A stretch of DNA of 64,000 bases from Cristatella mucedo. Its lineage: Eukaryota > Bryozoa > Phylactolaemata > Cristatellidae. The DNA lies in the NCBI GenBank assembly GCA_009760855.2, contig WPIO01000116.1:282001-346000 (forward strand). Direction: 5' to 3'. The position numbers and the translations under genes are program-made. The notes under the pieces are model-generated. The model did no database searches. It was not told the DNA's origin and was given only the letters and a program-made list of their open reading frames with translations. Positions 12,713 to 23,794 of this stretch are shown piece by piece (positions within the stretch are counted from its first letter, which is position 1; each line of letters begins with the position of its first letter).

Positions 12713-13084
12713 TTACAGCGACGCGCTGGGAGCGTCAGACGGGCCCCGCCGTCTTCCGCGCCCTTCGGCCTTCAAGACGCTGAAGCGAGGCCGCTCGTTC
12801 AGTGTCGTGCCACGCGGCGGCGTGGCGCGAGACGCCTCAGCCGAAACGGGCGAGCCGCCGTCGCCGTGCTCACGTGTCGATGCTCGCTGATCTGTAACAG
12901 AGCGTGCATTCATCGACACATTAACCACTCTTCCTCAGTTTCGACGTGGGCTTATCGCCAGATATTACAGAAGCCAAATGGCTAATAAGAGCGCCCACTT
13001 ACTACGGCGTTTACGCCATACATAGTAGCCCACTCCGAGTACTGCCACTGCCGTAGCTGCTGCTAACACAGACATTCTCACCAT
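12713..13084 (-). CDS. Small single-pass membrane protein, copy 2 (two exons)
   Basis: Exons 13084-13003 and 12891-12713 give 86 residues. Splice sites match copy 1 (GTAAGT donor, TCTGTTACAG acceptor); the split codon is A/AT, so the junction residue is Asn instead of Asp. The helix (residues 4-21) and the WRKRR anchor are conserved. Differences from copy 1 are Met13Val, the junction residue, and four charge or size changes in the tail (Lys to Glu, Gly to Arg, Glu to Lys, Glu to Gly). Both copies keep an open frame of the same length, so neither is an obvious pseudogene. Function and family are unknown. Confidence 0.6.
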
Positions 13085-13225
13085 TTCACCCACGCTTTCA
13101 GCTTCACGTGAGAAGAATGCTTTGGCGTCGGCGTCTTTTATTTGTGGCTGTATCAAACGTCACGATCAGACGCGGCGAGTCTCCGATTATTGGGAGTTTG
13201 CAGTGAAAGTGCGGTCGGAGGAAGT

Positions 13226-15189
13226 GAGTCAATTACCGACGCAGCTCCTGCTCATGTGGGCCTTTGCTTACAGAGGCGTGTTAAAAAAAGAGCACATTTT
13301 CCCTAAACTGACGAAGTAAAACAGCCAGCTTACATCAGAAATGCACTGCTTTAGGGAAAAATGACAGTGCACGTAACTAATGCTACCCATAACCGAAGCG
13401 AGACAGTTGAGGACGGAGCTGGCACCCATAAAACTGGCCATTGAGTGGGCGTTGCTTTAGCCTCACTAGTTGATGCCGTTCAGCTGCAACTGAATAACGT
13501 AATTCCGCATTCTCGTAAGTCCTCGCTGGAGCAGCGGTATATTTGATGAATTGTAGAGTAAGTAAAGTATTCGGTATATTTGAAGCATTGTAGGGTAAGT
13601 AAAGCAGTACATATGAAGCAGCATTAGCGTATTTAATAGCCAGAGTGAATTATACGTGCAATCGTCGCTAAAGGGGGGCTAGAGTTTAGTAGTCCTAAGC
13701 CCGATGTTTAGCTTTCGGTACGGTTGCAGATGCCTCTTTCCTCAGCCGAAGGCTCTCGGTGGCACGTTCAGCATTCGCGAGGTGCAATACTGCCACTACT
13801 ACAAATAACGCACGTGATATTGCGCCCTCGGAGAACTCAATCTCTTTCTAGGCACTATGCATCTGCTGCAAAGGAAGCACGATCGAATGGTTAGTGGTAG
13901 CACACTCACTTAACGACAAGAACGACACTGTTAGGGTTCGCCCCTCAATCAGTCCCGCATGCAGCCAGTGTGCTGTTCCGTGAGCGATGGATGTGGCATG
14001 TGAAGGCGATTGGACGGACTAATGGGCGAGGACCACGAGGACCGTGAGGGAGAGAAAATGGTTGATTGGGTCGCACAATGCCGGTCTGTGCTCATCGCTG
14101 CGATGACGCCACTTGAATTAGGTGAAAACACGAAAGGTATTTGTCGTCGAGAACGCAACTTTGTTGGGCTATTTGGGCCTATGTAAAATGCTGCTTTAGT
14201 ACTACCACGTCGGAAGGACTTTTTAAAGTGCTCGCTCGACTCGGAGCTGAGACCTAATGAGAGACGCGCGATCCAGCTACGTGTCATGAAAATGCATTCG
14301 TACACCTGACAGCGGCACATAGGTTACTCACCGCAACAAAACTTTGTCACGAAGCCAAGCTGATAACGGTTCCCCACACCTACGGACACTCGTGCTTGCC
14401 ATTTGTCATCCTGTGACACGGTGAGTTTGCGGCAACCAAGAGCCATGGCCGGGGCAACGATCTCCCGCACGCCAGGAAGCACCCCGAGGTGTCCGACGAA
14501 GGCAGGAGCACACGAAGGCACCACGCAGCTCCGACGTCATAAACGCCTGGCCGGGATTTAAGGATGGCCCGTTCATAAGGACTCAGACACCTGCACCGCT
14601 GAAACGAACTGTGCCCGTTTTTGGAAGTAAACTTACGAACTCGGCCACGTTTACCGAAGTTCTACGCCTACACGTTGGCTGCGAGGCTTCCCAAGGCAAC
14701 TACAAGAGGAATGCGCCCAGCTTCGAAAGGTGAAGTTGTGAAGTTATTCGCAAGCCCTACAGGTGAGGAGAGACTTCGGCGATCGGATTGGCAGACGTTC
14801 AGAGAAACGCTGGCAGGAAAGCACGCAGCGGTGGCAAGTGAGCGAAGATGAAACTGAGAAAATGAGTGGCCGACCGGAGGAAAAATGGCCGAAGGAAAAT
14901 GGCCGACAGGAGCCACCACGAGAGACGGCTGCGATGGAGGGGACGCAGAAGCTACACAAGCTGCCAACGCCCTTGCCTCGGCGACGCTGGTGACCGTCGA
15001 GGTGCCTGCGAGGTGGCCAAAGTCGGGTGAAGTGAGGACTATGAAGTTGCCCTGCAAAGTGGCGTGGGAAGCTGCTGCCGCGAGTGAGACGGCGGTGAGA
15101 TACATGCCCAGGCGGTGTACAAAGGCTCGTCGGTTGAGCGGCTGGCCGGTCGCCAAATGCCGTGCTCCAACTGAGCTAATTTAGTGTCA
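13226..15189. other. Intergenic, no gene recognised
   Basis: The stretch at 13535-13640 holds two or three copies of a degenerate unit of about 45 bp (GTATATTTGA(T/A)G ... GTAAGTAAAG). A LINE-A-type hairpin tail in minus orientation lies at about 13805-13900. Several overlapping frames at 14620-15180 are open on both strands; the longest (14668-15156, minus, 162 codons) has no recognisable domain. I do not call a gene here. Confidence 0.45.
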
Positions 15190-16890
15190 ACTTGCCACGG
15201 ATAGTAGCGGATTGCTGCTTCGAGCCGACTCGTTGCCGTGGATTGCCATGCATTGACCGAGATTGTGCGAGTGCAATTGCTTAAAATGATGTGCTTGAAT
15301 TTAACCAGTGTGCTTTGTAACATGGATTAAAAATTGAAGCATTGCAAAACCGATTTTAGGGCATTTTGCATCAGATTGCTGTAAATTGAGACATTAGCCC
15401 GGCCCATTGCAGTCAATTGCAGTGCATTGCTGCCGAATAATTGAGGCGATTGTAGTGAAATTGTGGGATTACACAATAACGAAAAATTAGAGCAACGTGC
15501 AATCACTATTACAGCTTAAAGTGTACGTATTCTGGTCATTTTTCGGGTTGTGGTACATTGACGTACTGGCCGGGGCAATTGCAGTGGATTGCAGTGAATT
15601 GCTGCAGAATGACCGAGGCAGTTACATTGAAGTTATGCGAGTACACAATAACTGAAAAGTAGAGCAGCCTGCAATCATAATTAGAGCTTCTCGTGTATGC
15701 GTTCTGGTCGCTGTGTGGCGGATTGGAGATGATGTCTTCGGATTAAGGTGGATTGCAGTATGGGACCGGGTCGTTTCAGTCGATTGCAATTCATTGCATG
15801 AGAACTCGTGGGCAAAATGGAGCGAAATTTTTTGGATGCACTTTGAACCGAGTCTAGTCCTATATACAATGTCAATTAGAGCTTCGCGATAGTGATTTGG
15901 GGATAATTTGCAGTGGAATAGAGTAGATTGCAGTAGTTTTCCATGTCATTTCAGGCGATTGCCGCCCATTGCAACAGTGCGAGTTTGCGAAATTTTTTCT
16001 ATTACGTGATTGTCCACTCAGAACGGTGCACTTTAATATGCAATAAAAACTGGAGCTCGGCGAAATGTATTTCGATTTATTATGCGACGGATTCTGTGTA
16101 TTGAAGTGGATTTCTGTATTGGCCCGGGCTACTGCAGTCGTTTGCAGGGCATTGCACGAGCACGGCCGTGCCAATCCAAGTGAGATTTTCTAAATGTAAT
16201 TTTCGCAGTTTAAATTAAATTAAATTAAAAATTAAATGCTAGCTGATTTAGCAGCCTCTTTTTGTATAGCGACAGAAGAACCTTTACGGCTATCACCACC
16301 GCTTGCCGTGGCGATAAAGGATCGCCCACCAAAGGATTCGAACCCATGACTTCGGGACCGAGATCGTGAAAAGCAACCACATTACCTAGTGAGCCATTAA
16401 GACTCACCGTGTGCCGTCATACGCAATCAAAAAAGAAGCTTTTCGATCATGATTTCTTTCGCTGCGTTGTGGAATGCAGTGGATTGGGGTAGATTGAGGT
16501 ATTGGTCAGGGCCACTGCAATCTTATTTCAGTGGACTTCGTGAGAACGCGTGACCGAAATCGAGCGAAAATTTTTGGGTAAATCGTACGTGTAGCGTAGT
16601 TTGATATTCCAAACTTTTTGGAGCTGTTGGCAGCTCATTTCTGGTGGATTTGACGGGAACTAGAATGGATTGCGGTGGATTGTGGCGGATTGCAGTGGAT
16701 TGCGGTACAGACGTCAGGCGTCAAAGCTCATTTGCATAATTGGGCGTGCGCACAGTGACATGGAATTTGGTGGACAGATAAGTTTGAACGTGTACTACAA
16801 TATCAGCACAAAATTTGAGCTCGCGAAGCACTTACGTCTGGTCGCTGCTAGCCTAATTAGAGAGGATTTCGGTGGATTGCGGTAATTCGT
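15190..16890. repeat. Degenerate satellite, period about 170-195 bp
   Basis: About nine diverged monomers, each with a core of the type CCGGGCNATTGCAGTNGATT and CATTGC. Anchors lie at about 15217, 15396, 15568, 15762, 15940, 16122, 16503 and 16700, with a last piece near 16865. Secondary anchors recur at the same spacing, for example ACACAATAAC at 15471 and 15641. A SINE-A copy interrupts the array at 16213-16409. It looks like an old tandem array decaying in place. Confidence 0.7.
16213..16409 (-). mobile_element. SINE-A inserted in the satellite
   Basis: Reverse-orientation SINE-A: CAGCCTCTTTTTGTATAGCG at the tail end, the TATCACC ... GTGGCGATA hairpin, a GGATTCGAACCC B box on the complement, then the A-box end. 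Satellite sequence lies on both sides. Confidence 0.85.
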
Positions 16891-17059
16891 CGAACCCGCT
16901 TGCCATCATTGTAAGCACATTAGTCGGAGCTCAACCTGACAGTGTCGTCTGCACAAGGCTCCATTCTAACGTGAGCGGGACTGCAATAAGTGTCCTAGTC
17001 AAACCTACTAAGACAAGGGCTCGTATCGCTGTTAACTTGAGAGCTGCCCCGGCTGCAGC

Positions 17060-17260
17060 AGCAGCTCTTCGCCTTAACTCCGTGTACTGTAACTTTCTGC
17101 TTGCTTGCCTACTGGCACGCGGAATTAGGCGCTTACAGCTGGTGCAAACTCTGCAGCTAGGCTCGTCTGTCGTGAACGTCGCAGTTTCCACTTCTCGCCG
17201 ACCTGCAGAGGCTACCAATTCGAGAAAGCCAAGCTTAGCCACCCAGCTGGCTTTTAAGGT
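17060..17260 (+). mobile_element. LINE family A fragment
   Basis: The sequence aligns with the segment of the LINE-A ORF that reads AIRRLQLVQNSAARLV in the 49.5 kb copy, followed by the ADLHWLPVKQR region, with frames broken. It lacks the 3' tail. Confidence 0.6.
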
Positions 17261-18384
17261 GAAGTGCATCAAGTCAGCCTGTGGCTGACGCCGTGTGGTT
17301 CAAAGTCTAGACAAGTAGCAGCAGCTATTTGATTTTCAATTATTCATGACATACAAATCAATTGAATGTTTCCATTGTGTGATTGTTGTGTGTTAATGCG
17401 AAGGTAATATGAATCTCTGGAAATCATTATATTGGATTTGAATTATTTTTTTTGGAAGTTACAGGCTTTAGGGGTCAATGCTAGAGTCTCGATGTGCTAA
17501 TTGTCTTGTCGATCTACTATTGTTATGCTTTGCTGTTGACATTTAATTTGAGATTCATAATACTCAGCTACTCACTTTTAGCATGTTGACAGTGTGCATT
17601 TGACATGTAGCCATATTATAAGTTGATATTTAGTTGTTACCACTGACCGTTTGGTATTGGTTAATTTATAGCATATGCAAACTGCCTTGAAAGAGACGAA
17701 GTTCTCTTAGAGTGCTATGCAATATATTATTATATTATATTATATTATGTTATTTCATTATACTATTACTATTGTCGTTATTCTTCAGTGCCTGGCTAGT
17801 GCCGTGCACCAGCCAACATCCTACGAGGACATAAGTAGCAGAACATGAGTCGGCGCTCGTGAGTTTCGCTTATCGTTTGCAAACTCGTCCACGTGTTTTC
17901 ATTTGCAAATGTATTTAGCTGCAATTCACACAAGCAAATCCCCGATTACAAGAGCTGCTCCAAGCTCTGAGCTTGCTCTCAAGTCAAGCTTGCTCCTCTA
18001 TTCTTTGTGTTCATGCCCCCAATTGGCTTTTCAACTGGTGCAAACTTTGTAGTGAGCTTCATTAAATGCCGATATCGAAAAATAATAAGGTGATAGGTTA
18101 AACATGCAGGTAAAACCCAGATTTGATAACTCCAATGCCACAGCAAGTGAGATAACATGATCAAGTGGCATCCCCAAAAGTAATATCTGGCTTAAAATAG
18201 TCCACTATTCCTCGCATTAGTTATTAAGAGGGCCTGCTCTATAAGTGTTCGTGCTTCATTCTTCTTTGTTATTAGAGTTGGACCCCTTTCCCTAATTGCA
18301 TGTTTCTGATCTGTCCGCTGGATTTTATTGTATTTTCTTAAAGTTAGCCGTGGCACAGGAAATTCCAGTGCCCCAACTATAAAA
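17261..18384. other. Intergenic, no gene recognised
   Basis: A short tail resembling the LINE/SINE hairpin (GAAAGAGACGAAGTTCTCTT) lies at 17685-17730, followed by an AT-rich TATTATATTA tract. Nothing coding is recognised. Confidence 0.4.
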
Positions 18385-18572
18385 AATAAATAAATAAATG
18401 CTAGCTTATTAAACAGCCTCTTTTGTATAGCGACAGAAGAGCTTTTACGGCTATCACCACCGCTTGCAGTGGCGATATAGGATCGCCCACCGCAGGAATC
18501 GAACCCACGACCTCGGTACCAAGGTCGTGAAAGCAACCGACCGCCTTAACTAGTATGCCATCACGGCTCATC
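18385..18572 (-). mobile_element. SINE-A
   Basis: Reverse-orientation copy with the CAGCCTCTTTTGTATAGCGA tail, the GTGGCGATA hairpin, the B box complement and the palindromic head (CACGACCTCGGTACCAAGGT on the plus strand). It ends in GGCTCATCAGC. Confidence 0.85.
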
Positions 18573-18592
18573 AGCTAGCATCTATAGACAAA

Positions 18593-19808
18593 TGCTTGCT
18601 ATCTTGCATCGTCTGCAAACAAATTGCACAACAACAACAGCAGCTCTTGCTGCGATGCCAAAGCTACAGCTGCTGCATCGTCTGCATTGACTTTGTCACA
18701 GCAGAAATGCTCAAAAATGCATTCGCTGTCCTGTTGGTGACGTGCTCACCGATATCAGTTCAACGAAGCGTCACAACGGTTTCATCGCCGAAATGGCGAG
18801 ACATTACAAAGCTCTGCAAGATGCTGACAAGTGCAGCGTCTGCAGAGAGGATAGCAAACCGGACGATCTAGCAGACGTCTGGTGTATGCAGTGCCACAGC
18901 TCCCTGTGTCCAGCTTGCTCACCTGGCAAATAACCGGTACAATTTGCGTCACGCGACCGTTGCACTTGAACAGATCGCGAGCTGGAGCGGTATGCTTCAA
19001 GCACAGCAGTTCTGTGCGCAGCACGCGAAGCCGCTGGATCTTCTGGGCTTTGACTGCAAGCTAGCCAAGTGCATCGAGTGCGCCATGCAGTGCCGTGCAG
19101 AGGTCTTGGGACACTCGGTGCCACAGCTGCTGAAGGAAGCGAGAGCCGAAGCTCTTCAGAAGGACACAAGAGCACACAGCGTCTGCTGGTGCGTGTGCTT
19201 AGCAAATCTGAGCAGCTGCTGAAGCCCAGAAATCTGATCAAGAACATCCATTTTGCTCGCACCATTCATCTGGATGAGCTTAGGACCAAGACGAAGTGAG
19301 CGAGTATGCTGCCGATGTTCGAAGCGAACGTTCTGATGATTCTGTGAGTGACTACAAAGACGGCTTCGACAAGCTTGAAGCAAAATCTGCCACCCTGCAA
19401 GACCAGAGCTGCCGAGCCCGTTTTGGTGTTCTGTGCGGTATCGCGTACCTGCCGCTTAGAGAATTTTCAAACTACAAATCCGACATTCATTCTAGCAGAG
19501 GAGCAGCCAGTTACTGCACTTCGGCCCTGCCCCCAGCAGCTCCTACTAGCCTCGGCGTTGAACCGACCGGTTTGTGACGTCAGAGGGGCACCTGCTTTTG
19601 GCTGTGCCTTTGGCACTGCGTGAAGGAATACAGCGAGAGCGGCCTAGAGGTCAGCAGCTGGCCAGCTTCGATGCAGAGAAACGGATTGGGCGGTTCGTCA
19701 TTGCAGTGTGGTCTCTGCAGGATGGACGAGTTGCTGTCGGCATTCTCCGCCGCCCGTGGCTCGTCCTGCTGCTCAGACGCAGCTCTGCTGGCTCTGCTGC
19801 TGCTTTTG

Positions 19809-19839
<31 letters not shown>

Positions 19840-20510
19840 CGGGGACCAGTGGCTGGAGGACAGACATGTTGCTTTGCTGCAACAATATATCCCCAGCGGC
19901 TGACTGTGCTTGGTGACCTGCTTGCTTTTGCTGAGGCAAGAGAGCTGTGGCAGCCTGGTACGGCTTTGCAGCTGCTGCAGCTGAGCACGGGGCGGCTGCT
20001 GTACAGCAGCGAATACAGAATGCGGCTCTCGCTGTGTGTGTGTGTGTGTGTGTGTGAAATGTGAAATACAGAATGTGGCTCTCGCTGCTGCTGCTGCTGC
20101 TGTGGTCACCACGAGCCGGGACAATGTGAAACTGGATGACGGCAGACAGCTGTGCAATGTGGACAGCCACCGAGGTGACAGACAGTGGCAGCATAAGCTG
20201 AGCGCCGCCGAGGAAGTGTGTGGGGCGTCTGTGCTGCAGGCGACCTGCTCTCCGTGACTGTGGAAGGGCCGGATGAAAGAGGCCTTGTGTGCGGGCCCTC
20301 AGTACAGAGAGTGGGCAGAGGCAGCAGCAAGTCATCTCCCACAGCAGCCATGAACTGGAGCCGCATATGAAGCCGTCACTGGGCAAAGTACAGAGGGCCG
20401 TGCTAGCCGTTCTGGGCTTAGATTCGGCAAACTACGATAAAGAAGGCTTTCAGTGGAAAGTGACCGTGTACCCTGCAGCAGTGTCCATCGGTTGACAGCA
20501 CACGTTTGGG
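18593..20510 (+). pseudogene. TRIM/RBCC-type E3 ligase, frame-broken
   Basis: Domains follow the RING, B-box, coiled-coil order of TRIM proteins but change frame repeatedly. RING remnant at 18600-18765: CIVCKQ, then CCIVCIDF, and in the next frame CIRCPVGDVLTDI. B-box 1 at about 18820-18915: CSVCRED ... WCMQCHSSLCPAC. After a shift near 18915, AHLANNRYNLRHAT leads to B-box 2 at 19010-19120: FCAQHAKPLDLLGFDCKLAK then CIEC and a later His. Coiled-coil-like sequence follows (KPRNLIKNIHFARTIHLDEL and later KDGFDKLEAKSATLQ). Around 20240-20310 GDLLSVTVEGPDERG could be a filamin-like repeat, but this is weak. With at least three shifts and no clear splice sites I call a pseudogene; assembly error is the alternative. 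CTG repeats lie at about 19795-19845 and 20085-20105. Confidence 0.55.
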
Positions 20511-20519
20511 GAAACGCGG

Positions 20520-21179
20520 CTGCAGCTCTGAGGGGAGGGGGCAGCTATCTACCTAGCTACCTGTTCGTCACCTGTGCATCGCGTAGTTACCTGTGCGTCA
20601 CTCGACTTCTGTTGACAGCTCCAGGTTCTGCACTTAGACGTACACTTGCTTTGCAAACTTGTGATTAATAATCCATCAACTCCCAATTCTCTAGAACTCT
20701 TCTATCCTACAGCTACTGACAGCTCTACTCTGGACGTTTGCGGCTTTGCAGTAACGCCAAATTGCCGGCGTTCGCAGTAATTATGTCCTAGCAGAAGCTG
20801 TTTATTGTAAGCAGTTTTAAGTATTTGTCCGCCCGAGTGAACTGCATATGCAAGCGTCGCCAGTGACAGCCTGTAATTTACAAATTCCAAGCCCGAAGTG
20901 TCGTTTTTTGTTTTGAGAGCATTGACGGTGGCTTGGACCTCCGCTTACCACTTTTGGAGGCACTCTTAGGGGGGGAGGTTCGGTGGCGCTAACTGGAGGC
21001 ATGCTCGTCGTTGTGCCGGACGCAGAAATGATGCCTACATCTCTGTTGGGTGGCAGTGCTCGAATAGTTCTGGTTTGCTTTGAATAAAGAGGCTTTCCTA
21101 CGCTTTTTATGCAATACCTAATAAAGTACGATTAAGAGCGACACGCTAGCCGCAGTATGTGAGCACCCGTATCTGCAGC
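20520..21179. other. Intergenic, no gene recognised
   Basis: Unique-looking sequence without conserved coding signal. AATAAAG at 21084 and 21120 could be polyadenylation signals, but no upstream gene is identified. Confidence 0.35.
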
Positions 21180-21721
21180 AGTGACTAATAAAACTGAATG
21201 CTTGCCTAGAAGGCATTCAATACCGGATGTCGGCAAATTCCTCTAAACTTTACAACGATAAAGCAAGGCTGCTATTCATAGGACGCCCAATGAGTGTGGC
21301 TGGACTAGAAGTCTTTGTTCTTCTAAGAGGCTATGCTATTGTATGACCATTACAATGAGATCTAAATTTAGGTGACGTATTTTGCGATGCCAAAAATTTG
21401 AAAATTTTCATTGCGATACCATCCTATGCCCTAGCCATGGCGTTCAATCCGTGTCTACGATTAGCCATTGTTTAAAAAATGAGCTTGGCAAATACATTAC
21501 TAGCTCCCTCGTTCTGTCTCGGCTGCATTATTGGAATTCCATTTTCACTGTTCTACCGAGAAAAACCGCAATGTCGCGGCAGCTAGTGATGAATAGGGCA
21601 CCAAGGCTAGTTAAAGAATCCCAGAGGTTCGACCAAGTGCGTTCTTTTCTGAAGAAACTTATATGGCTTCCTGTTGATGAAATGATACAGAGCGAGTTCT
21701 TAGGCTGACCTAGATACATAC

Positions 21722-21780
<59 letters not shown>

Positions 21781-21837
21781 CAACTATTATATATTTTTTG
21801 TATAATATATAGTATATAGTATAACTATATAGGACAT

Positions 21838-21871
<34 letters not shown>

Positions 21872-22430
21872 GACTATATATTATATAACTATAATACAGC
21901 TATTATATAATATATATTATATAATGTACGACTACTACATACATAGTATTAGGCTGACCTACAAGGCCCAATACAAGGCTCGAGTCCTTCATATCAAATT
22001 GAACTGTGCCACCAGTCGCAGCCTCGTCGTGTTCTCAGGATCTCCATTGACAATGAATTTGCATTTCAGCGATTCCGCTAAGAGACAGTCAGACAGTGCC
22101 GTTTGCTCTGCAACACGTTCTGGAATTTGGAACTCACTTCAACAATTCACATTGAACGACATCTACTCGTCTACTGCCGACTGAAGCAAAAGATCTTTCC
22201 AGCCGCCCTTGAGTACTTCCTCCTTCTACTCACTACCTCTACTGTCACGCTGATTTAACTTTGTTTCTCACCTTACTCTGCTTGGTGAGATTAAGTGTCA
22301 TGGCTACTGAATGCGTAACAAAAACCGCTTAGTGTGAGTGAGCTTGGGAAAGCTCTGCTACTTAACACCCACTTAGTCTATTTGGCTTTGTAGAGCTACA
22401 GATGGAGAGGCATACACAAATATATAACCT
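21180..22430 (+). mobile_element. LINE family B copy, degenerate
   Basis: Matches the family B copies in order: CTGAATGCTTGCC near 21197, the C-terminal block near 21560-21700 (RLVKESQRFDQVRSFLKKLI, then WLPVDEMIQS), and the 3' end CTTAACACCCACTTAGTCTA at 22361-22380 as in the 27-28 kb copy. It is interrupted by TA-rich expansions at 21722-21875 and palindromic TATATAAT sequence to 21950. Confidence 0.75.
21722..21950. repeat. TA microsatellite and AT palindromes
   Basis: Two TA runs (about 21730-21778 and 21838-21865) are joined by TATAGTATA-type sequence. This is an expansion inside the LINE-B copy. Confidence 0.9.
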
Positions 22431-22628
22431 CGCTTGATAAATAATGACATTGGCACTGCTCGTAAGTGCCGGTTTTTTGCGTCTATTTCACTTCAGCAGT
22501 TCTCACTCCACACTTGGCGGCACCACGATCGAACCGAAACCGGAGGTCAATAGCTATCGCCATTTCTCTACTGACCAAATCGGTGTTTTGCACAGTGAGC
22601 AAACACTTCAATCTACCGAGAGAGAAAA

Positions 22629-22774
22629 ATGGCCGTAGCATCGGTCGTACGAAGCGCATTGCGTCAAGCGACAGGCCAGTGCTGGGACCCCATATCGCCA
22701 ATCCGATTTCGTGCAAACTGCGCACATGCCACAGTCAACATGTCTGCAGCGGAGCACGGTGCTCCCAATCTTAT
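22629..22774 (+). CDS. Candidate first exon of a mitochondrion-targeted protein
   Basis: ATG in a strong context (AAAATGG) opens a 49-codon frame. The first 17 residues (MAVASVVRSALRQATGQ) have Arg at 8 and 12 and no acidic residue, like a mitochondrial presequence. A possible donor (AT/GTAGAC) lies just before the stop at 22776. I found no matching second exon and do not recognise the protein, so this is a weak call. A short intergenic ORF is the alternative. Confidence 0.25.
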
Positions 22775-22779
22775 GTAGA

Positions 22780-23794
22780 CACTGCGCTTCTTACCGCACG
22801 CGTGAAAGTACACAAGATAAGCGGTTAATCTTGAGCAGGTCAATACAGCTCCGTCGGGAGTCGTTAAAGAATGGGAGCTCACTCAAATAAGGCTCGCGGA
22901 GAAACTGCTCACGTCGACCGCTAACAAAGAAGAATCACGTTTAAATTACATCTACGACTAAATATTATGGAAAGGAAATCAGGCTCCAATCGAAAGGAAA
23001 TCCTTCCAACAACATGGGCGGAGAAAGAGTCCCTTGGATACAAAGGACGGCATAAAAAAGGAGCTACTCAATCATGGCTCAGCCAGAATATATTTTTTCA
23101 AGCTAAGACTAACACGGTAAAACATTTTAAAAATCTACGAAAGTCAATAAAAAATAAGCTTTGATCAAGATTTACTCTAGCGCCGGCAATTAAAGGGATC
23201 CTGCTACTGCTGTTTTATCGAAGTAAGCGATGAGCCTATGCTTATTAGCAATTAAATATACGATCGTGTAAAGAGTGAGATTATTGTATCACTTAAGACC
23301 TGGCCTGTATTGAAGGTACGCGCCCGATTACAGTCGATCTTGGAGAGTAGCGGTCTGGTAAGGTCTCAGTAAGGTCTGTTCTGTCGATCCTTGAACCAGA
23401 GCGCTGAGCGCCTTGAGCTGAGATAAGCACAATTATGTGTGCTTTTTTGCGCTGCGTTGTTGCTGCTAGCGCTGCTGTAGTATATCGAGCACCGTGTCGC
23501 CGCCGTTTGGTGCGATGCAATTGTCAGGTCTGCGAAAATTGCATGCGGCGTTGTGCCGCTCCCCAGGCTGGTTGAACGTCAGGGTGACCCGCACAAATCC
23601 AAGTTTTAATCTCGAAACACCGGTAAAGTTCTTAGTTCAGAATTGCGGGTAACTGCAGAGTCACTATATCAATGAACTAGCTATCGATGGACTAGCTGTA
23701 AAAAGTCGTCAGCATGACGCGACAGTAGCAATTGTATAAACAGTCTTTAAAAGCAAGGGTTCTGTGCAAGCAGCTCCCCACTTAAAAATGATAT
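22780..23794. other. Intergenic, no gene recognised
   Basis: Holds a short Lys-rich open frame (22967-23164) and a 47-codon Cys-rich frame starting at 23434. Neither has a recognisable domain or good splice context. Confidence 0.35.

Larger units (their letters stand above)
11240..13225. repeat. Tandem duplication, unit 2
   Basis: Second unit of the direct duplication, offset about 2.34 kb at the gene. It carries an extra LINE-A tail (11957-12168, minus) that unit 1 lacks. The older hairpin tail at about 11395-11470 is shared with unit 1 (9240-9320), so one insertion predates the duplication and one follows it. Confidence 0.85.

Noticed and set aside
14668-15156. 162-codon minus-strand frame
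   Set aside because: Opposite-strand frames are equally open, there is no recognisable domain, and composition explains the openness.
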